A DNA stretch of 64,000 nucleotides from Dermatemys mawii (lineage: Eukaryota; Chordata; Testudines; Dermatemydidae): assembly GCA_007922305.1 (NCBI GenBank), contig ML677460.1, positions 656,899 through 720,898 of the forward strand, read 5' to 3'. This document shows positions 42,341-52,691 of this stretch, piece after piece. How positions within the stretch are numbered: the first letter of the stretch is position 1; every line of letters begins with the position of its first letter. Made by a program: the position numbers and the translations under genes. The notes under the pieces were generated by a model. That model was not told the DNA's origin. It searched no databases and saw only the letters and a program-made list of their open reading frames with translations.

Positions 42341-42719
42341 AATCAGAGGGGTAGCTGTGTTAGTCTGGAATTGCAGAAGTGACAAAGAGTCCTGTGGCAC
42401 CTTAAAGACTAACTAAAATTTTTTTAGAGCATAAGCTTTCGTGGGCTAATACCCACTTCGTCGGATGCATGCAGTGTCACCTCCAATTCAACTGCTAGAG
42501 GAACACCTCACCCTCCCTGATTAGAGATAACAAGCTGGTTCAGCCTCATTGGACTAACCCTGTTATCTCCCACCTGGTTCTTGCCTACCTATTTATACCT
42601 GCCCCTGGATACTTCCACTGCATGCATCTGACGAAGTGGGTATTAGCCCACGAAAGCTTATGCTCTAAAAAAATTTTAGTTAGTCTTTAAGGTGCCACAG
42701 GACTCTTTGTCACTTCTAC
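42341..42719. mobile_element. Penelope-derived foldback element (379 bp)
   Basis: The left arm 42341-42475 and the right arm 42617-42719 are near-identical inverted repeats; over the 103 bp shared I see about two differences. The 10-bp duplication AATAATGAGG flanks it (42331-42340 and 42720-42729). The 140-bp spacer is unrelated to the arms. Each arm carries the ribozyme-like motif. The small arm divergence suggests a fairly young insertion or gene conversion. Confidence 0.85.
42621..42670 (+). ncRNA. Hammerhead-ribozyme-like core
   Basis: CTGACGA (42628-42634), a stem GTGGG...CCCAC (42636-42651), GAAA (42652-42655), a tiny GC-TTAT-GC hairpin, then TC (42664-42665) follow the conserved order of a hammerhead ribozyme (CUGANGA, stem II, GAAA, stem III, UH cleavage site). 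Helix I pairing is not evident from the flanks. Penelope-like elements are known to carry hammerhead motifs. Other copies in the window have one or more core changes. Self-cleavage is untested. Confidence 0.4.
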
Positions 42720-43061
42720 AATAATGAGGAGGGGATTTCAGCTATCCTCATTTTGAGTGGGTACATAAGCTCAAGGTGTGATGCAGAGATTAAATTTCTA
42801 GACACCATCAATGACTGCTTCTTGCAGCAGGTAGTTCTGGAACTCAAGGGGAGAGGCAATTCTTGATTTAGTCCTAAATCAAGAGTATCAGGAGCACAGT
42901 ATCTGAGCCAAGAGGCTACCATAACTGAACCACTCGGTGACAGTGACCATAATGTAGTAAATTTTAACATCCTTGCGAGGGGGGAAAAAAAAAAAAATAT
43001 AAAAACCTACTATAGCAATATTTAACTTCAAAAAGGAGAAACTATACAAGAGGAAGGTAGT

Positions 43062-43312
43062 GGGGGAAGGGAGAGCTCAGTAGTTTGAGCATTGGCCTGC
43101 TAAACCCAGGATTGTGAGTTGGGGTGGGAAGGGAGAGCTCAGGGGTTTGAGCGTTGGCCTGCTAAACCCAGGCTTGTAAATTTAATCCTTGAGGGGGCCA
43201 TTTAGGGATATGGGGCAAAAATCTGTTGGATGATTTAATTGGGGATTCGGTCCTGCTGAGCAGGGGGTTGGATGGATGATCTCCTGAGGTCCCTTCCCAC
43301 CCTGAGATTAGA
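43062..43312 (+). repeat. tRNA-derived SINE with duplicated head
   Basis: Two tRNA-like heads lie in tandem: GGGAGAGCTCAGTAGTTTGAG at 43070 and GGGAGAGCTCAGGGGTTTGAG at 43130. Each is followed by CATTGGCCTGCTAAACCCAGG or a variant. Only the second continues into GAGGGGGCCATTTAGGG and the CR1-like tail ending near 43312. The first B box is cut off after GTGAGTT. Confidence 0.85.
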
Positions 43313-43669
43313 CAGACGTTAAAAAGAGCAGTCACAAGGGTAAAATACCTGCAAGCAGCATGGAGATTACTTAAAAATATCATTCCACAGGCTCAGACCA
43401 AAATGTATAAAAATCAAAAAAGACAGTAAGAGCACCAAAAGAATGACACTGTGGCTGAACAGACGGTGTAATTTCTGCCATTATAGGCAAAAATGCATAC
43501 TTTAAAATTTTGAAGTCAAATGAGGAAAATAGGAAGGAGCGCACAAACTCCAGCAAGCATAAGAAGCCAGGTCAAGAAAGACTTTGAGAAGCAACTTGCT
43601 ACACAATAAAAAAAAGTTAAGTACATCACAAGCAGAAAGCCTGCCAAACAAACAGTAGGGCCACTAGAT

Positions 43670-44068
43670 CAGGGGCTCTCAACCTCTCCAGACTACTGTA
43701 CCCCTTCCAGGAGTGTGATTTGTCTTGGGTACCCCCAAGTCTTACCTCACTTAAAAACTACTTGCTTACAAAATCAGACAAATACAAAGGTATACCAGCA
43801 CACTATTACTGAAGCATTGCTTACTTCCTCATCTTTACCATATAATTATAAAATAAATCAACTCAAATATAAATATTGTACTTACATTTCAGTATATAGT
43901 ATATAGAGTAGTATAAACAACTGTATGAAATTTTAATTTGTAATGACTTCGCTGATGCTTTTTATGCAGCCTGTTGTAAAACTAGGCAAATATCTAAATG
44001 AGTTGATGGACCCCAGAAGACCTCTGCGTACCCCTAGGTGTATGGGTGCCCCTAGTTGAAAATCACTG
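43670..44068. mobile_element. hAT-like non-autonomous element (399 bp)
   Basis: Ends CAGGGGCTCTCAACC and GTTGAAAATCACTG are inverted repeats. The flanks CACTAGAT and ACCTAAAT match at about five of eight positions. The inside is AT-rich and non-coding. Confidence 0.7.
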
Positions 44069-44090
44069 ACCTAAATTAGCTGTTACCACT

Positions 44091-44835
44091 CAAGAAAGAT
44101 CTTGGAGTCACCGTGGCTAGTTCTCTGAAAACTTCTGCTCCATGTGCAGCAGCCATCAAAAAGGCTAACAGTATGTTAGGAACTATTAGAAAAAGGATAA
44201 AAAAGACAACAAAAACAAACGCCATGGTGCATCTCTACCTTAAATACGGTGCCCAGTTCTGGTCACACAACGTCAACAAGGACACACAGTGGAACTGGGA
44301 AAGTTTCAAAGACTGGCAAAGATGAACAAGGATATGGAACGGCTTCCATACAAGGAGATATTCAAAAGATTAGGGCCATTCAGCTTAGAAGAGACAACTA
44401 AGGGGAGATATAGGGGACTACGAAAATCAAGATTGGTGCACAAAAAAAATGGAGAAATGTTATTACCCTTTCATACAATACAAGAGCTAGAGGAAAAGCA
44501 ATGAAATTAATAGACAGCGGGTTTAATACAATACTCTTTCCCACAACTAATCTGTGAAACTCTCTGGCAGGGGATGTTGTGACATATAACCAGATTCCAA
44601 AAAATCTGGGTACATTCATGTGGGATAGGTCTATCAATGCCTATTAGCCAAGGTGGTCAGGTATAAAATCCATGCTTGGGGTCACCATAAATTCCCACAA
44701 GCTGGGAGCTGAAGACAGGGATCTTTAATTGCCCTGTTGTGTACACTCCCTCTGAAGCTCTGGTACAGGCCACTATGGGAGACAGGACTCTGGGCAAGAT
44801 GGCAGCTCTTTTCTATGCATGTTCTTATGAAGTGC
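44091..44835 (+). repeat. CR1 LINE 3' end, divergent copy
   Basis: Decayed ORF2 tail (ASSLKTSAPCAAAIKKANSML, RLPYKEIFKRLGPFSLEE), then a 3' UTR ending GCATGTTCTTATGA near 44835. It is more diverged than 19606-20404. It may be the 3' part of the LINE relic starting at 42300 with an internal deletion of RT. The RT and endonuclease motifs are not in it. Confidence 0.75.
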
Positions 44836-45203
44836 CAGTATAATAAAGCTGAGTAAAACAACTCAGACCTACATAGCTCAAGCTAATAAACTGCCAGATA
44901 CGCTAAATCCAAATTACCCAAAATTGAGATGCTCTGTCACCCTACAGATCATTTCCATGAATGGTACTTCCTTTCCTGATTACAGATCTGTCATTTGCAA
45001 TTTACAAACAAATCACGAGTGTCTTGCCTGAAGCCATCCTTTGAATGTCCTCTCCAGTTTCTTGATCAAAAATTGTATCCCAGAGGGGAGGCAAAATGTG
45101 TGAGATTACAGCTGCTCTTTCACACTAACATGACATTTGGTGGGAAGAGTGAGGCACATGTGACAGGGTAGGAGAAAATATTTAATTTACATAGTATTGC
45201 ATC
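44836..45203. other. No gene seen
   Basis: No recognisable feature. Confidence 0.4.
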
Positions 45204-45626
45204 TGACACGTTGCACCCCATAATACTCTATAGAAATATGCTTTGAATGTAAATATGACATAACTGGAATATGTTTTATGCTACATATGCCATGCAACAT
45301 ATCTTTGCAACGCTTATCTTCTACTGCATCCTATTCGCATTCATATATCATTTTTATATTTGAAGTTATGAGCGTTGGCTCTATGCTTGTATTTAACGTG
45401 TTTGCTGTAGGAAGTACATAAGATAGATTTGGTCAACATAGTGTGAAGGGGTTAAGAACATAAGAATGGTCGTACTAGGTCAGACTAAAGGCCCATCCAG
45501 CCTACTACTCTGTCTACCAACAGTGGCCAATGCCAGGTGCCCCGGAGTGAGTGAACCTAACAGGTAAAGATCAAGTGATCTCTCTCCTACCATCCATCAC
45601 CCCCCTCTGACAAACAGAAGCTAGGG

Positions 45627-46204
45627 CAGGGGTGGGCAAACTTTCTGGCCCGCGAGCCACATCAAGACTGCAAAACCGTATGGAGGGCCGTGCCTTTCCA
45701 AAAAGCCTGACCCTGCCTCCTATCCAACCCTCACCCACTTCCCGCCCCCGACTGCCCCCCGCGGAACCCTCCACCCATCCAACCCCTCCTTGGTCCTTGT
45801 CCCCTGTCCACACCCTCCTGAGACCCCCTTACACACCTTAACTGCCCCCCAGGACCACACTCCCTACCAAACCCCGCCCCACTCCCTGTCGCCTGATTGC
45901 CCACCGGGACTCCCTGCCCCCTTATCCAACCCATCAGTCCCAGCCCCCGCCCCCTTACCACACTGCTCAGAATGGCGTCTGGCAGCCACATGGCCCACCA
46001 GAGCTAGACACTGCCCCGCCCCCTTACCATGCTGCTCAGAGTGGCAGGAGCTCAGGCCCTGCCAGAGCCAGCCACACCGCTGCTGCGCTGTCCAGAAGCA
46101 GCAGACATGCTGATGCTGCAGGAGAGGGGCCAGGACCTCAGGGGTTGAGCAGGATGGTTCTGCGGGCCACCTATGGCTCACAGGCCGTAGTTTGCCCACC
46201 TCTG
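45627..46204. mobile_element. Non-autonomous hAT element (578 bp)
   Basis: Ends CAGGGGTGGGCAAACTTTCT and GTAGTTTGCCCACCTCTG. The flanks AGCTAGGG and GGCTAGGG are an 8-bp duplication with one mismatch. The inside is C-rich. It sits in the CR1 3' UTR. Confidence 0.85.
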
Positions 46205-46545
46205 GGCTAGGGACACCATATCTTACCCATTCTGGCTAATACCAATTAATGGACTTAACCTCAATGAATTTATCCAGTTCTCTTTTAAACCCTGTTATAG
46301 TCCTAGCCTTCACAGCCTCCTCAGGCAAAGAGTTTCACAGGTTGACTGTGCGAAGAAGAATTTCCTTTTGTTTTAGACCCGCTGCCCATTAATTTCATTT
46401 GGTGGCCCCTAGTTCTCATATTATGGGAACAAGTAAATAACTTTTCCTTATTCACTTTCTCCACACCAGTCATGATTTTATACCCCTCTATCATATCCCC
46501 CCTTAGACTCCTCTTTTCCAAACTGAAAAGTCCTAGCCTCTAATC

Positions 46546-46861
46546 CAGGGGTCGGCAACCTTTCAGAAGTGGTGTGCCGAGTCTTCATTTATTCACTCTA
46601 ATTTAAGGTTTCCCGTGCCAATAACACATTTTAACGTTTTTATAAGTTCTCTTTCTATAAGCCTTTAATATAAAAATAAACTATTGTTGTATGTAAAGTT
46701 AATAATGTAAAGTTTTAAAAATGTTTAAGAAGCTTCATTTAAAATTAAATTAAAATGCAAAGCTCCCCAGATTGGTGGCCAGGACCCAGGCAGTGTGAGT
46801 GTCACTGAAAATCAGCTCATGTGCCGCCTTCGGCACCCATGCCATAGGTTGCCTACAGCTG
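46546..46861. mobile_element. hAT MITE (316 bp), perfect target duplication
   Basis: Starts CAGGGGTCGGCAACCTTTC and ends CATAGGTTGCCTACAGCTG. A perfect 8-bp duplication CTCTAATC flanks it (46538-46545 and 46862-46869). Another copy is at 59953-60251. Confidence 0.9.
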
Positions 46862-47794
46862 CTCTAATCTCTTCTCATATGGGACCTGTTCCAAACCCCT
46901 AATCATTTTAGTTGTTCTTCTCTGAACCGTTTCTAAGGCCAGTATACCTGTTTTGAGATGAGACCACCACATCTGTACACAGTATTCAAGATGCGGGCGC
47001 ACCATAGATTTATATAAGGGCAGTAAGATATTCTTCGTCTTATTCTTTATCCCTTTTTTAATTATTCCTAATATCCTGTTTCCTTTTCTGACTGCCACTG
47101 CACGGATGTCTTTAGAGAATTATCCACGATCACTCCAAGATCTTTTTCCTGGTAAGTTGTAGCTAAATTAGCCCCCATCATACTGTATGTATAGTTGGGT
47201 TTGTATTTTCCAAATGTGCATTACTTTACATTTATCCACATTAAATTTCATTTGCCATTTTTTTGCCCAATCACTTAGTTTTGTGAGATCTTTTTGAAGT
47301 TCTTCACAGTCTGCTCTGGTCTTAACTATCTTGAGCAGTTTAGTGTTATCTGCAAACTTTGCCACCATTGTTTACCCCTTCCTGCAAATCATTTATGAAT
47401 AAGGATTGGTCCTAGGACTGACCCTTGGGGAATGCCACTAGTTACCCCTCTCCCAATTATTCAAGTAACTGGGAGTACTTAGCTGGCAATGAACACTGAA
47501 AGAGAGCAATCCACATCTGAGCTTTCCTGGGAATGTTCAGGCTAGCATGTGGACAACGGCGTCAGCCTGTAAAGAGCTGAGTCACGCATGGACATGTGAC
47601 TTGTCCATGTGACTCCAAAACTCCATCTTGTAGCTTTGCACAGGAGAACATAAAGGGTTTCCACCCACCAGAGAAAGTCTATATATGACCTTGGGAAACC
47701 CCTCCATTTTGTCTTCAGCTGGCATAAAAGATAGCCTCTCCACCCCAAAGAGATGCCTGAAAGAAACTGGAACAAGGGACAGTAACTACAGGGG

Positions 47795-47930
47795 TCAGAG
47801 TGGTAGCTGTTTTAGTCTTTGTCAACAAAAACAATAAGGAGTCCTTGGGGTACCTTAGAGACTAACAAATGTATTTGGGCATAAGCTTACGTGGGCTAGA
47901 ACCCACTTCATCAGATGCATGGAGTGAAAA
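47795..47930 (-). repeat. Terminus of the Penelope-like element with hammerhead-like motif
   Basis: On minus: GCATCTGATGA (box perfect, 47908-47914), stem GTGGG...CCCAC, then GTAA instead of GAAA, GCTTATGC, and the common arm to 47795. It is the same motif as in the foldback elements, placed after the endonuclease gene. Confidence 0.75.
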
Positions 47931-49387
47931 ATACAGGAGCAGGTATAAATATATGAAAGAATTTGAGTTGCCTAACCAAGTGTGAAGTCAGTCTAAAGAG
48001 ACAATTCGATTGACAGCAGGATACCAAGAGAGGAAAAATACCTTTTGAAGTGGTAATGAGAGTGGCCCATTTCAGACACTTGACAAGAAGGTGAGAGTAA
48101 CAGTAGGAGGAAATTGGTATTGGGAAAATTAGGTTTAGGTTTTGTAATGACCCCAACCACTCCCAGTCTTTATTGAGGCCTAATCTGATGGTGTCCAGTT
48201 TGCAAATTAATTCCAGTTCTGCAGTTTCACGTTGGAGGCTGTTTTTGAAGGGTTTTTTGTAGAAGAATTGCCTCTTTTAGGTCTGTTATTGAGTGACAAG
48301 GAGACTGATGTGTTTTCCTAATAGTCTTTTAATGTAATGATTCCTGATGTTAGATTTGTGTCCATTTATTCTTTTGCATAGAGACTGTCCGGTTTGGCTA
48401 ACGTACATGGCAGAGAGATGGCATATATCACTTTGGGAGAGGCCCAGGTGAACGAGCCCCTGTGTGGCTGTCATTAGGTCCTATGATGGTGTCCCTTGAA
48501 TAGATGTGGACAGAGTTGGCACCAGGTTTGTTGCAGGTTTTAGTTCCTAGGTTGATGTTTTTGTTGTGTGGTGTGTAGTTACTGGTGAGTATCTGCTTCA
48601 GGTTCGGGGGTGGGGGGGGGCTGTCTGTAAGCAAGGACTGATCTGTCTGTCCAGATCTGTGAGAGCGAGGGGTCATCTTTCAGGATAGGTTGTAGATCTT
48701 TGAAGATGCGCTGGAGAGGTTTTAGTTGTGGGTAGAAGATGACAGCTAATGTGGTTCTCTTACTTCCTTTATTTGGCCTGTCTTGTAGTAAGTGACTTCT
48801 GGGAACCCTTCTGGCTCTGTCAATCTGTTTCTTCACTTCATTAAGTGGGTATTGTGGTTTTAAGAATGCTTGATAGAGATCCTGTAGGTGTTTGTCTCTT
48901 TCTGAGGGATTGGAGCAAATGTGGTTGGAGCTTGGCTGTAGACAATGGATTGTGTGATATGGTCTGGATGAAAGTTGGAGGCATAAGTATGTACAGTGGT
49001 CAGTAGGTTTCCAGTATAGGGTGGTGTTTATGTGACCATCACTTATTAGCACTGTAGTGTCTAGTAAGTGGACCTCTTTGTGGACTGGTCCAGGCTGAGG
49101 CTGATGGTGGGGTGGAAATTGTTTAAATCTTGGTGGAATTCCTCAAGGGCCACCTTCCCATGAGTCCAGATGAAGATGTCATCAATGTAGTGCGAGTAGA
49201 GTAGGGACATAAGGGGACGAGAGCTAAGGAAGCGTTGTTCTAAGCCTGCCACAAAAATGTTGGCATGCTGTGTGGCCATGCAGTACCTGTAGCAGTCCCA
49301 CCGATTTGAAGGTATAAACTGTCTCCAAATTTGAAATAGTTGTGGGTGAGGACAAAGTCACAAAGTTCAGCCACCCAGTTTGCCATG

Positions 49388-49533
49388 AATCATAGAATCC
49401 TAGAATATCAGGGTGGGAAGGGACCTCAGGAGGTATCTAGTCCAACCCCCTGCTCAAAGCAGGACCAATCCCCAACTAACTAATCCCAGCCAGGGCTTTG
49501 TCAAGCCTGACCTTAAAAACCTCTAAGGAGGTA
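49388..49533 (-). repeat. CR1 3' end inserted in the Penelope RT
   Basis: ATCATAGAATCCTAGAATATC is the inverted CR1 tail. It includes TCTAGTCCAACCCCCTGCTC and the end of the ORF2 (ACCTTAAAAACCTCTAAGGAG). It interrupts the RT domain between the motifs before and after the catalytic box. Confidence 0.9.
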
Positions 49534-51134
49534 CCATGATGGTATCAGGGATGCTATTCCTGATAGCTTCTAGTGCATATTTGTGTGGAATGTTCATGCA
49601 GAGGCTTCTACATCCATAGTGGCTACGATGGTGTTTTCTGGAAGATCACCAAAGGACTAGTTTTTTGAGAAAGTCAGTGGTATCTCGAAGATAGCTGGAA
49701 GTGCTTGTAGCATAGAGCCTGAGGAGAGAGTCTACATAGTCAGATAATCCTGCTGTCAGGATGCCAATGCCTGAGATGATGGGGCATCCAGGGTTATGGA
49801 TTTTGGATAGCAGATAGAATGCCCCTAGTCGGGGCTCTAAGGGTGTGTCGTAGATTTGTTCCTGTGCTTTAGGGAGTTTCTTGAGCAGATGGTGTAGTTT
49901 CTTTTGGTAATCCTCAGAGGGTAATGGTCTGTAGAACGTTGTCTCAGAGAGTTGTCTAGCAGCCTCTTGTTCATACTCCAACCTATTCATGATAACTACA
50001 GCACCTCCTTTGTCAGCCTTTATTATTATGATGTCAGAGTTGTTTCTGAGGTTGTGAATGGTGTTGTGTTCTGCATGGTTGAGGTTATGGGGCAAGTGAT
50101 GCTGCTCTTCCACAATTTCAGCCTGTGCATGTTGGCAGAAGCACTCCAAGTAGAAGTCCAGTCTGTCGTTTCAACCTTCAGGAGGAATCCACACAGAATC
50201 CTCCTTTTTGTAGCGTTAGTAGGAAGCTTCTTGTGGGTTAGCATGCTGTTCAGTGATGTGCTGAAAATATTCCTTGAGTCAGAGATGTCAAAAGCAGGAT
50301 TCTAGGTCACCACAGAACTCTATCATGTTTGTGGGGGCGGTGGGGCAGAAGGAGAGGCCTTGAGATAGGACAGACTCTTCTGCCGGGCTAAGAGTATAGC
50401 TGGATAGATTAATAATAATGTTGGGTGAGGTAAGGGAACCACTGTTGTGGCCCTTTGTAGCATGTAAGAGTTTAGATAGTTTAGTGTCCTTTTTCCTCTG
50501 TAGAGAAGCAAAGTGGGTGCTGTAAATGGCTTGTCTAGTTTTTTGCTGGACCGAGAGTAACAGGAAGTCTAGTCTGTAAAAGAAACTTATTGAAACATCT
50601 CTGAGAGTGAGATTTACCTGCATTTAGTTTCTTACTGTATTAGGCTTAGACTTGTGTTTTATTTTATTTTGCTTGGTAACTTGCTTTGTTCTATTATTAC
50701 TTGGAACCACTTAAATCTTACTTTTTATATTTAATAAAATGACTAACTTATTAACCCAAAGCAAGTAATTAATTCCTGGGGGAGTAAACACCGGTGCATC
50801 TCTCTTTCTCTGTGTGTGTTATTGAGGGTGAACAATTTATGAGTTTACCCCGAATAAATCTTATATAGAGTAAAAGGGATTTATTTGGTGTTTGGATCCC
50901 ATTGTGAACTGAGTACCTGGGAGGTGGAGACAGGAGCACTTCTTAAGCCATTTTCAGTTAATCCTGCAGCTTTTGGGGTTCAGATCTGGGTCTGTGTTTG
51001 TAATAGGCTAGCGTGTCTGGCACAACCAGGCAAGGTACTGAAGTCCCAAGCTGCCACGGAAAATAGGCTCAGAGGTAGTCTCAGAACATCAGGTGGCAGT
51101 TCCCAAGGAGGTTTCTGTGATCCAACCCATCACA

Positions 51135-52453
51135 GAATCATTGCCCCAGGCCGCACGGTACAAGCCTACAGTTCGCTGTTTGCTCTATAATCTCTCCTAG
51201 GAAGTGCCACAGTGGTACTCAGAACACCAGTAAATACATAAAGAGATTATGGAACCCAGAGGGCTAAACTTTAAATTCAGGGCTACACGGAATTCTACCA
51301 GCTCCTACAACTATTTACCCCTGTGCAACAAATTACACAACTCAGCTAGAAATCTTCATGCGAAGATGTTAAAGTTTCACAATGTATAATTATGGCTGCC
51401 ATGGCAAAGTATTTTTGTATCAAGTGGCAGGATTGATAACATCCACCCAGGGCCATTTACTTTCTATGTAAGATGAAGGTGATAAAACGTGAGCAAACCT
51501 GAGTATGACTGAGCACTAACAAGCACCTGTTTCCTGGTCAAACTGGAAATGGGCGACATAGCAAATCTGTCTCCTGGCACTCTACCAAGTGAAAGAAATT
51601 ACAGTGCTTGAAGGTCAAGAAGAAAGGTTTTTCCACTTGCTGAAGGAGAGAGCAAAGATTCAGTACAATAGAGTTTAAAGACGTGGACAGAGCTCTGGGA
51701 GAGCAGTATGAAGGTAGCAGTCACATTCTAGATTTTAGAATCCCTGTCTGAACTGTGGGGAGGCAGATCCAAAGGCCGGATCTCTTCTCTGGCACCTGCA
51801 CTGGTGGGGATGCAGTTGGCAGCCACTTTGCAATTTATTCTCCTCCCCCCACCCCCTTTATATTCCTAGATTGCTTTTTATCCACAGCTCTCCTGTCATT
51901 TTACATGCACACAAGACACTCAGTGTCCCCATGAGATGGGGGGAACAATACAAATACTACAAGAGGTTAAAGGACTCCCCACCCCCCGTCCCTCAAGGTT
52001 AATGAACAAGAGCCTGGCAAAGCTGTGGCTCCATGTCACAATCCACCAGAGTTATTTCTCAATCTGATTTTCAGCATGACCAGTTAGAAAGATTTTCACA
52101 AATCCAATTATAGGAGTTGAGTCCAGATCAGTTTATCATAGGTTTTTAATAACTGCCTCTCTCACTTACGTCAATTAATAAAGATTAAACAAAGGTTCTC
52201 ACCGCCCAGATGCCTCTTGCACTTTATTGGACAGCTAAGCTAGAGCAAGACGCTCAAAGAACTGATTTCACTGCAGGAACAAGCAGGAAGACAAGCAGAG
52301 GGTCACGTGGTGATTTCTCAAACATTTCACAAGAGAAACTCAAGTTCACAGTCCCAGTGAATTACCCTTTATTCACTGACAAAGTCCCACTTTAGTTCTG
52401 GGTTTGGATGATTTAATACATGGTGGCCTTCACTCAGCTGGGAAGAGACAAAC
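51135..52453. other. No gene seen
   Basis: No domain-bearing frame or named repeat. Confidence 0.5.
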
Positions 52454-52466
52454 ATTAAAATTGTGG

Positions 52467-52678
52467 AAGTGACAAAGAGCCCTGTAGCACCTTAAAGACT
52501 AACTAAAGTTTTAGAGCATAAGCTTTCGTGGGCTAGTACCCACTTCATCGGACGCATCCAACGAAGTGGGTACTAGCCCACGAAAGCTTACGCTCTAAAA
52601 CTTTAGTTAGTCTTTAAGGTGCCACAGGACTCTTTGTCACTTCTGCAATTCCAGACTAACACGGCTACCCCTCCGATT
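52467..52678. mobile_element. Penelope-derived palindromic foldback element (212 bp)
   Basis: Two arms of about 90 bp meet almost without spacer near 52557, so the element is close to a perfect palindrome, with a right-hand tail ending CTAACACGGCTACCCCTCCG. The 13-bp duplication ATTAAAATTGTGG flanks it (52454-52466 and 52679-52691). Both arms keep the stem and GAAA; the boxes read CCGATGA and CCAACGA. Confidence 0.9.
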
Positions 52679-52691
52679 ATTAAAATTGTGG

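Larger units (their letters stand above)
42300..43669 (+). pseudogene. CR1-clade LINE ORF2 relic (endonuclease to pre-RT)
   Basis: On plus, after the Penelope foldback: RGDFSYPHFEWV (from the endonuclease G-D-F motif), TINDCFLQQVVLEL-like and a decayed S-D-H-N region to 42980. After the SINE: KVKYLQAAWRLLKN, QAQTKMYKNQKR and KKDFEKQLATQ (43320-43670), the linker before RT. The frame is broken throughout. The endonuclease would nick target DNA. The RT core itself is missing: a hAT MITE follows, and then comes only a CR1 3' end. It was invaded by the foldback (42341-42719) and the SINE (43062-43312). Confidence 0.65.
45452..47455 (-). repeat. CR1 LINE 3' part, split by two hAT elements
   Basis: On minus, from 47455 down: ORF2 segments VAKFADNTKLLKIVKTRADCE (the FADD-like RT active site reads F-A-D-N), then MVRPHLEYCVQMWWSHLK, LFSLEKRSLRGDMIEGYK and the 3' UTR to 45452. 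RT of CR1 copies LINE RNA; the D-to-N in the F-A-D-D box and several stops disable this one. Two hAT insertions, 46546-46861 and 45627-46204, split it. Without them the CR1 is about 1.1 kb. Confidence 0.85.
47794..50556 (-). pseudogene. Penelope-like element with RT and GIY-YIG endonuclease
   Basis: On minus, from about 50540: N-terminal region (SYTLSPAEESVLSQGLSFCP), then RT with IIIIKADKGGAVVIMNR, GAFYLLSKIHNPGCPIISG and, after a CR1 insertion (49388-49533), the active site box at about 49190 (HYIDDIFIWTHGK), still Y-I-D-D. The linker and connection (49052-48579) follow, then the GIY-YIG endonuclease region near 48400 (SAMYVSQTGQSLCKRINGHK). The 3' end at 47794-47930 carries the terminal motif. 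Penelope-like elements use the endonuclease nick to prime reverse transcription. The copy spans most of the gene (about 2.7 kb including the CR1), but at least five frame breaks make it non-functional. It is inserted in an LTR-like repeat. Confidence 0.9.
45204..51134 (+). repeat. LTR-like repeat, family A, copy 2, split by nested insertions
   Basis: Three separated pieces belong together: 45204-45451 (left end, TGACACGTTGCACCCC), about 47456-47793, and about 50557-51134 (right end, CCCATCACA). They align in order with the copies at 14404 and 57750. A CR1 separates the first two pieces and a Penelope-like element separates the last two. The left flank GCATC and right flank GAATC may be a 5-bp duplication with one mismatch. 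Confidence 0.75.
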
